The notes under the pieces were generated by a model, which worked only from the letters and a program-made list of their open reading frames with translations, did not search any database and was not told the DNA's origin. 64,000 bases of DNA from positions 806,001-870,000 of the forward strand of contig NZ_CASCJC010000001.1 in assembly GCF_949152225.1 (NCBI RefSeq), in the 5' to 3' direction. Positions 60,019-64,000 of this stretch are shown one piece after another. Source of the stretch: Ligilactobacillus sp900765635. GTDB lineage: Bacteria > Bacillota > Bacilli > Lactobacillales > Lactobacillaceae. How positions within the stretch are numbered: the stretch's first letter is position 1; every line of letters begins with the position of its first letter. The translations under genes were made by a program, and so were the position numbers.

Positions 60019-61429
60019 AGATTTTTTACAAAAAAAATACGGTTATCCCGATTTTAAAGATGGACAAAAACAAGTTATTCAGGCATTATTAGCCCAGCAA
60101 AATACTTTGGCGTTACTCGCAACTGGAACAGGCAAATCTTTATGCTATCAGTTTTATGGGAAATATACTAAACAAAGAGTTTTGATTATTTCGCCTTTAC
60201 TATCTTTGATGCAAGATCAAGTTGAGCAAATGCGATACAATGGTGAAAAAAGAGTGATTGCATTAAATTCAATGTTAACAGCATCTCAAAGAAAGATAGT
60301 GTTACAACATCTTAAACAGTATCAATATGTATATTCATCTCCTGAAATATTGCAAAATCAAGAGGTAATGCAAGCATTAAGAAAGTTAAAATGGGGCTTG
60401 TTAGCTATTGATGAAGCACATTGTATTTCGCAATGGGGACCAGACTTTAGACCAGATTATTTGCAATTAGGAAATTTAAGAAAAAAATTAGCTAATCCAT
60501 TGACGCTAGTATTAAGTGCCACAGTAACACCTAAAATTCAAATAGATATTATTGAAACTTTAGCATTCGATACAAAACCAACGATTATAAAAAGAAGTGT
60601 TAATCGTGAAAATATTTATTTAGCATGTGAAAAATATCCATCTGAAAAACAAAAAGCAGACAGATTATTAACCTTAGTTGCTAGTTTGACAGGACCAGGA
60701 CTGATTTATTTTTCAAGTAAAAAGAAAGCCAATGAGTTTAGTGACTTAATTCGAACTGATTTAAAATTGCCTTGTAGTGCTTATCATGCTGATTTGGAAT
60801 TAAGTGAACGTTATAAAATACAACAACAATTTATCAAAAATCAATTACAAGTAGTTTGTGCAACTAGTGCCTTTGGTATGGGGATCAACAAAAAAGATAT
60901 TCGCTATGTCATCCACTATCACCTGTCAGCTAATGTTGAAAGTTATCTACAAGAAATTGGTCGAGCAGGGCGTGATGGAAGAGAAAGTTTAGCCTTATTG
61001 TTGTATACTCCTAATGATATTGATTTGCAAAGAAAATTAAGTCTAGATACAATTCCAGACAAGGTAGAGATAGCCAATTATTATTGCCATCCAATGACGG
61101 CAACGTTAACTTTTAAGCAAGAATTGCTAAAATATTATTATGATAGGCATTATAAGCTTGATGAAGTAATGGCTTTATTTGAGCAAAGATTAAATGTTAA
61201 AAGAAGTGATTTAAGTGCGATGCAGTCTTATATAGACTATCAAGGATGCAAGCGCCAATATCTATTGAAATATTTTGGTGAAACAAAAGATGTAAAGCAT
61301 GATGAGAGATGCTGCCAAGTAAAAGGGAGTATAGATATGACAAAATTCAATGATGTCAGTGTTAAAATGAGAGAAAAACTTTTAATACCAAGTTATTCGG
61401 AGATTTTAGCACAAATTTTTGCTATTTGA
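60005..61429 (+). CDS. recQ: RecQ-family ATP-dependent DNA helicase (short, RecS type)
   Basis: The helicase (474 residues) shows motif 0 KFDGQKQVIQALL-like residues, Walker A LATGTGKSLCYQF (about 37-49), DEAHCISQWGPDFRPDY (motif II, about 132), SATVTP (III), HADLELSERYKIQQQF (IV-V) and QEIGRAGRDGRES (VI, about 314). Zinc-binding cysteines appear near 405-440 (QGCKRQYLLKYF, ERCCQV). No HRDC domain follows. ATG 60005 is chosen because AAGGAG lies 10 bp upstream; ATG 59999 is possible. It works in repair or fork restart. Confidence 0.92.
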   Translation: MGKLEDFLQKKYGYPDFKDGQKQVIQALLAQQNTLALLATGTGKSLCYQFYGKYTKQRVLIISPLLSLMQDQVEQMRYNGEKRVIALNSMLTASQRKIVLQHLKQYQYVYSSPEILQNQEVMQALRKLKWGLLAIDEAHCISQWGPDFRPDYLQLGNLRKKLANPLTLVLSATVTPKIQIDIIETLAFDTKPTIIKRSVNRENIYLACEKYPSEKQKADRLLTLVASLTGPGLIYFSSKKKANEFSDLIRTDLKLPCSAYHADLELSERYKIQQQFIKNQLQVVCATSAFGMGINKKDIRYVIHYHLSANVESYLQEIGRAGRDGRESLALLLYTPNDIDLQRKLSLDTIPDKVEIANYYCHPMTATLTFKQELLKYYYDRHYKLDEVMALFEQRLNVKRSDLSAMQSYIDYQGCKRQYLLKYFGETKDVKHDERCCQVKGSIDMTKFNDVSVKMREKLLIPSYSEILAQIFAI

Positions 61430-61484
61430 ATATTAAATATGAGAATAGCTATCACTAGGCATGCTCTTTGTTTTGAATGTTTTT

Positions 61485-61501
61485 TATGGTAGAATACCAT
61501 A
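61485..61501 (+). promoter_or_regulatory. 17-bp palindrome on the LysM gene promoter
   Basis: TATGGTAgaaTACCATA has perfect 7-bp arms and covers an extended -10 (TGG TAGAAT, -10 at 61490-61495), 28 bp before the LysM gene. It is placed like an operator. Confidence 0.5.
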
Positions 61502-61528
61502 TAGCACCGTTGATATGGAGGAAAGTTT

Positions 61529-62104
61529 ATGAGTCAAAAAGATGATCGTCATACCAAAAAACCTTGGGAAAATACATTTGATGATGAAAAAGATGACCAA
61601 GGGAATTATTCGCGGACAGCTAGTCGTAAAAGTTCACATAAAAATACCGTTTTAACAACCTCACTTTTAATAGGTTTTGTTGCAATAATTGTTGCTACAA
61701 TTGCACTGTACTTTATTTCACAAAAAACAGCAAGTCAGTCTTTTGATGACAACGGCAATGTCAAAGTTGTAACTTCTACTGGAAAGAAGAGTTCAAAAAA
61801 GGAGGCGGAAAGCTCTAAGGCTGAAAGTTCTAGTCGACAAGATGAAAATACTAGTGAAAGTGCTACTGAAAGTAGTCAAGAACAAGCAAATTCTTCTAGT
61901 CAACAAGAAGAACAAAGCTCATCTGCAAGTACAGCTGAATCGACACAAGACCAAGAGGGACAATATGTTACCGTACAAGCAGGTCAAGGCTTGTATCGTG
62001 TCGCTACTAATAATGGTTTAACAGTTGACGAGTTACTTAAATTAAACCCAGGTCTAACAGCTAATTCGACCTTAACTCCAGGGCAACAGTTGAGAATTAA
62101 ATAG
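61529..62104 (+). CDS. LysM-domain membrane-anchored protein (YpbE-like)
   Basis: The 191-residue protein has a charged cytoplasmic N-terminus (about 1-40, KDDRHTKKPWENTFDDEKDD), one membrane helix (about 46-67), a low-complexity Ser/Glu/Gln-rich linker (about 80-145) and a C-terminal LysM domain (YVTVQAGQGLYRVATNNGL... LTPGQQLRIK). It likely binds peptidoglycan outside the membrane. The ypbB-recQ-ypbE-cmk-rpsA order matches the Bacillus neighbourhood. ATGGAGG precedes the ATG. Confidence 0.9.
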   Translation: MSQKDDRHTKKPWENTFDDEKDDQGNYSRTASRKSSHKNTVLTTSLLIGFVAIIVATIALYFISQKTASQSFDDNGNVKVVTSTGKKSSKKEAESSKAESSSRQDENTSESATESSQEQANSSSQQEEQSSSASTAESTQDQEGQYVTVQAGQGLYRVATNNGLTVDELLKLNPGLTANSTLTPGQQLRIK

Positions 62105-62126
62105 TTAGATTTAAGGAGATATGATG

Positions 62127-62804
62127 ATGGATAAGATACAAATTGCAATTGATGGCCCAGCTTCTGCAGGTAAAAGTACAGTTGCAAAGTTAGTTGCGAA
62201 ACAAATGAATTACGTATATTGCGATACAGGGGCAATGTATCGTGCTGTAACGTGGGCTGCGTTGCAAAAAGGTATTGCGTTAGATGACGATGTAGCCTTG
62301 GGACAATTGTTAGAAAAGATTACAATTAGCTTTCAAGCTGCCAAACCAGAACAAAAGGTCTTTGTTGATCAAAGCGAAGTTACTAAAGAGATTCGTATGC
62401 CTGAGGTTACTAATAATGTTTCGTTAGTAGCCGCTCAACCAAGTGTCCGCGCGTATTTAACAACAAAGCAACAAGAAATTGCACAAGCTGGCGGAATTGT
62501 GATGGATGGACGAGATATTGGAACAACTGTCTTGCCTAATGCACAGGTTAAGATTTTTTTGGTGGCAAGTGTTAAACAAAGAGCGCTACGTCGATACAAA
62601 GAAAATCAACAAAAAGGTATAAATACACCATTAGATGTTTTAGAAGATGAGATTGCTAAACGTGATTATAAAGATTCGCATCGTGAAGTTTCTCCTTTAG
62701 TGAAGGCTAAAGATGCAATTTTACTGGATACAACGTCGTTAACAATTGAGCAAGTTGTCGAAGAAATTACAAAAATTATTAAAAATAAAATCGAAATAAT
62801 GTAA
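62127..62804 (+). CDS. cmk: cytidylate kinase
   Basis: CMP kinase (about 225 residues) phosphorylates CMP and dCMP. The P-loop IDGPASAGKSTVAK (about 7-20) and YCDTGAMYRAVTW, RMPEVTNNVSLVAAQPSVR, GIVMDGRDIGTTVLPNA and KRDYKDSHREVSPL are canonical. Three ATG codons stand in a row (62121, 62124, 62127) behind AAGGAG; 62127 gives the best spacing. rpsA follows 72 bp later, as in many bacteria. Confidence 0.95.
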   Translation: MDKIQIAIDGPASAGKSTVAKLVAKQMNYVYCDTGAMYRAVTWAALQKGIALDDDVALGQLLEKITISFQAAKPEQKVFVDQSEVTKEIRMPEVTNNVSLVAAQPSVRAYLTTKQQEIAQAGGIVMDGRDIGTTVLPNAQVKIFLVASVKQRALRRYKENQQKGINTPLDVLEDEIAKRDYKDSHREVSPLVKAKDAILLDTTSLTIEQVVEEITKIIKNKIEIM

Positions 62805-62875
62805 TTATAACTGGAATTATTGAATAAAATAGGTTAAAATTATTTTAGAGTTAGTCGTTAAGGAGGACATAGTCC

Positions 62876-64000
62876 ATGAGTGAATCAGAAAATAACAAGG
62901 ATTTATTAGAAGCTTTGAATAGTGTTAAGCCAGTTAATGTTGGCGATGTGGTTAAAGGTGAAGTTTTAGCCTTTGATGACTCAAAGCAAGTTATCGTCGG
63001 AATTGAAGGCACAGGTGTTGAAGGTGTTGTTCCAGCACGTGAACTTAGTGTCAAGACAGATAATGTCGAAGATGAAATTAAGGTTGGAGATATCTTAGAT
63101 TTAGTCGTTATTTCTAAGATTGGTTCTGACAAGGAAGGCGGTAGCTACTTGTTGTCACAACGCCGCTTAGAAGCTCGCAAAGTATGGGGCGAAATCGAAA
63201 GCAAATTTGAAGCAGGTGAAAAAATTGTTGCACCTGTAACACAAGTTGTTAAGGGCGGTTTAGTTGTTGACGCTGGTGTTCGTGGTTTTGTTCCTGCATC
63301 TATGGTTTCAGATCATTTTGTTGAAGATCTTAGCCAATTTAAGGGTCAAGAACTTGAACTTAAGATTGTTGAAATTGAACCAAGCGAAAATCGTTTAATT
63401 CTTTCTCATAAAGAAATTGCACAAGCTAAGCGTGAAGAAAAACGGCAAGCTGTTTTGAATAGTTTAGTTGCAGGTGATGTAGTTGAAGGAAAAGTTGCAC
63501 GTTTAACTAATTTTGGTGCATTTATTGATTTGGGCGGTGTTGATGGTTTAGTACACGTTTCTGAAATTTCATTTGAACGCATTGGTAAACCAGCCGATGT
63601 TTTACAAGTTGGGCAAGATGTAAAAGTTAAGGTTTTAGCGGTTGATCCACAAGAAGATCGAATTTCACTTTCAATTAAACAAACATTGCCACAACCATGG
63701 GACAACATTCAAGAAAAAGTTGCGGAAGGTGATGTAGTTGAAGGGACCGTTAAACGTTTAACAAGCTTCGGTGCTTTTGTAGAAGTTTTCCCAGGTGTTG
63801 AAGGTTTAGTTCATATTTCACAAATTTCTCATAAGCATATTGCAACACCAAATGAAGTTTTAACTTCTGGTCAAATTGTTAAAGCAAAAGTTTTAGGTGT
63901 AAATGCACAAGAACATCGTTTAGCATTATCTATTAAAGCTTTGCAAGAAAAACCAGCAGTTAAAAAAGAAGAGGCTCCAGTTCAAGACGAAGAACCAGTT
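62876..64000 (+). CDS. rpsA: 30S ribosomal protein S1 (S1-domain protein), cut by window edge
   Basis: The visible 375 codons contain four S1 RNA-binding domains. They begin near residues 22 (VGDVVKGEVLAFD), 108 (AGEKIVAPVTQVVKGG), 197 (AGDVVEGKVARLTNFGAFIDLGG) and 282 (EGDVVEGTVKRLTSFGAFVEV). An acidic tail starts at the edge (EKPAVKKEEAPVQDEEPV). Firmicute S1 homologues such as YpfD have four domains too, so the gene is nearly complete. AAGGAGGA precedes the ATG. Confidence 0.93.
   Translation, partial: MSESENNKDLLEALNSVKPVNVGDVVKGEVLAFDDSKQVIVGIEGTGVEGVVPARELSVKTDNVEDEIKVGDILDLVVISKIGSDKEGGSYLLSQRRLEARKVWGEIESKFEAGEKIVAPVTQVVKGGLVVDAGVRGFVPASMVSDHFVEDLSQFKGQELELKIVEIEPSENRLILSHKEIAQAKREEKRQAVLNSLVAGDVVEGKVARLTNFGAFIDLGGVDGLVHVSEISFERIGKPADVLQVGQDVKVKVLAVDPQEDRISLSIKQTLPQPWDNIQEKVAEGDVVEGTVKRLTSFGAFVEVFPGVEGLVHISQISHKHIATPNEVLTSGQIVKAKVLGVNAQEHRLALSIKALQEKPAVKKEEAPVQDEEPV

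Noticed and set aside
61757..61950. Repetitive AGC/AGT-rich tract in the LysM gene, first seen as a possible repeat array
   Set aside because: It encodes the Ser/Glu/Gln linker; the repeats are irregular in length and sequence, unlike CRISPR or a tandem array.
63406..63708. 100-codon minus-strand frame inside rpsA
   Set aside because: Ser/Thr/Cys-rich shadow of a conserved S1 domain.
1..64000. CRISPR arrays, prophage or conjugative element
   Set aside because: No regularly spaced repeats, cas, integrase, capsid, relaxase or restriction genes were seen; apart from two IS pieces the window is core chromosome.

Overview
The window is chromosomal core DNA of a low-GC Gram-positive bacterium, most likely a member of the Lactobacillaceae (Lactobacillus in the old broad sense). 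The reasons are AT-rich codon use, strong AGGAGG-type ribosome sites with many GTG/TTG starts, three T-box leaders in front of aminoacyl-tRNA synthetase genes, a two-subunit GlyRS, a DUF3013 gene next to prmA, a D-lactate-dehydrogenase-type gene, an L27 with a cleavable N-terminus beside its Prp protease, and gene orders shared with Bacillus (nusB-folD-xseAB-ispA-tlyA-argR-recN; rpsU-yqeY-phoH-ybeY-dgkA-era-recO-glyQS). The genus cannot be fixed from this window alone.

Layout. 1-1010: an ISL3-type transposase cut by the window edge, then a tRNA-Arg unit with its own promoter and terminator. 1.1-5.9 kb: an ABC-2 export system, an unknown protein, a TrmH-type methyltransferase, an HD-domain protein and an HxlR regulator. 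5.9-9.7 kb: T-box-pheST. 9.7-14.4 kb: mltG-udk, greA, a nitroreductase, and on the minus strand a nucleoside hydrolase with a small membrane protein. 14.5-21.4 kb: DUF3013-prmA-rsmE, rel-dtd, an esterase-like protein and a HAD phosphatase. 21.4-25.8 kb: a minus-strand amidase and T-box-hisS-aspS. 25.8-29.2 kb: msrA-yitT-glycosyltransferase-nfo behind a doubled palindrome. 29.2-38.1 kb: a DUF299 regulator (minus), then rpsU-yqeY, phoH-ybeY-dgkA-era-recO and T-box-glyQS. 38.1-39.3 kb: a broken MFS transporter. 39.3-48.7 kb: rplU-prp-rpmA, an orphan HicB-like gene, an M24 peptidase, and efp through argR. 48.7-53 kb: recN, an IS1182-like remnant, lexA facing a DUF896/YneF pair, and plsC (minus). 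53-57.2 kb: a TrmN6-type methyltransferase, a GIY-YIG protein, a D-2-hydroxyacid dehydrogenase and rpsB-tsf. 57.2-64 kb: mntH (minus) facing ypbB-recQ-ypbE(LysM)-cmk-rpsA, which runs off the end.

The genes serve mainly translation (synthetases, ribosomal proteins, rRNA/tRNA methylation, EF-P, EF-Ts), the stringent response (Rel), DNA repair and SOS (RecN, RecO, RecQ, LexA, Nfo, XseAB), cell-wall and lipid work (MltG, amidase, DgkA, PlsC, IspA) and nucleotide salvage (Udk, Cmk, nucleoside hydrolase).

I did not find a convincing undescribed multi-gene system. The items most worth a second look are an esterase-family protein with Asp in the nucleophile position (about 20.27 kb), two phased palindromes before msrA, an overlapping His/Asp specifier in the hisS-aspS T-box, a hairpin around the IS transposase start, a shared Mn-box-like motif in the mntH/ypbB gap, an MFS pseudogene with two lesions, and an orphan HicB-like gene without a visible ribosome site.
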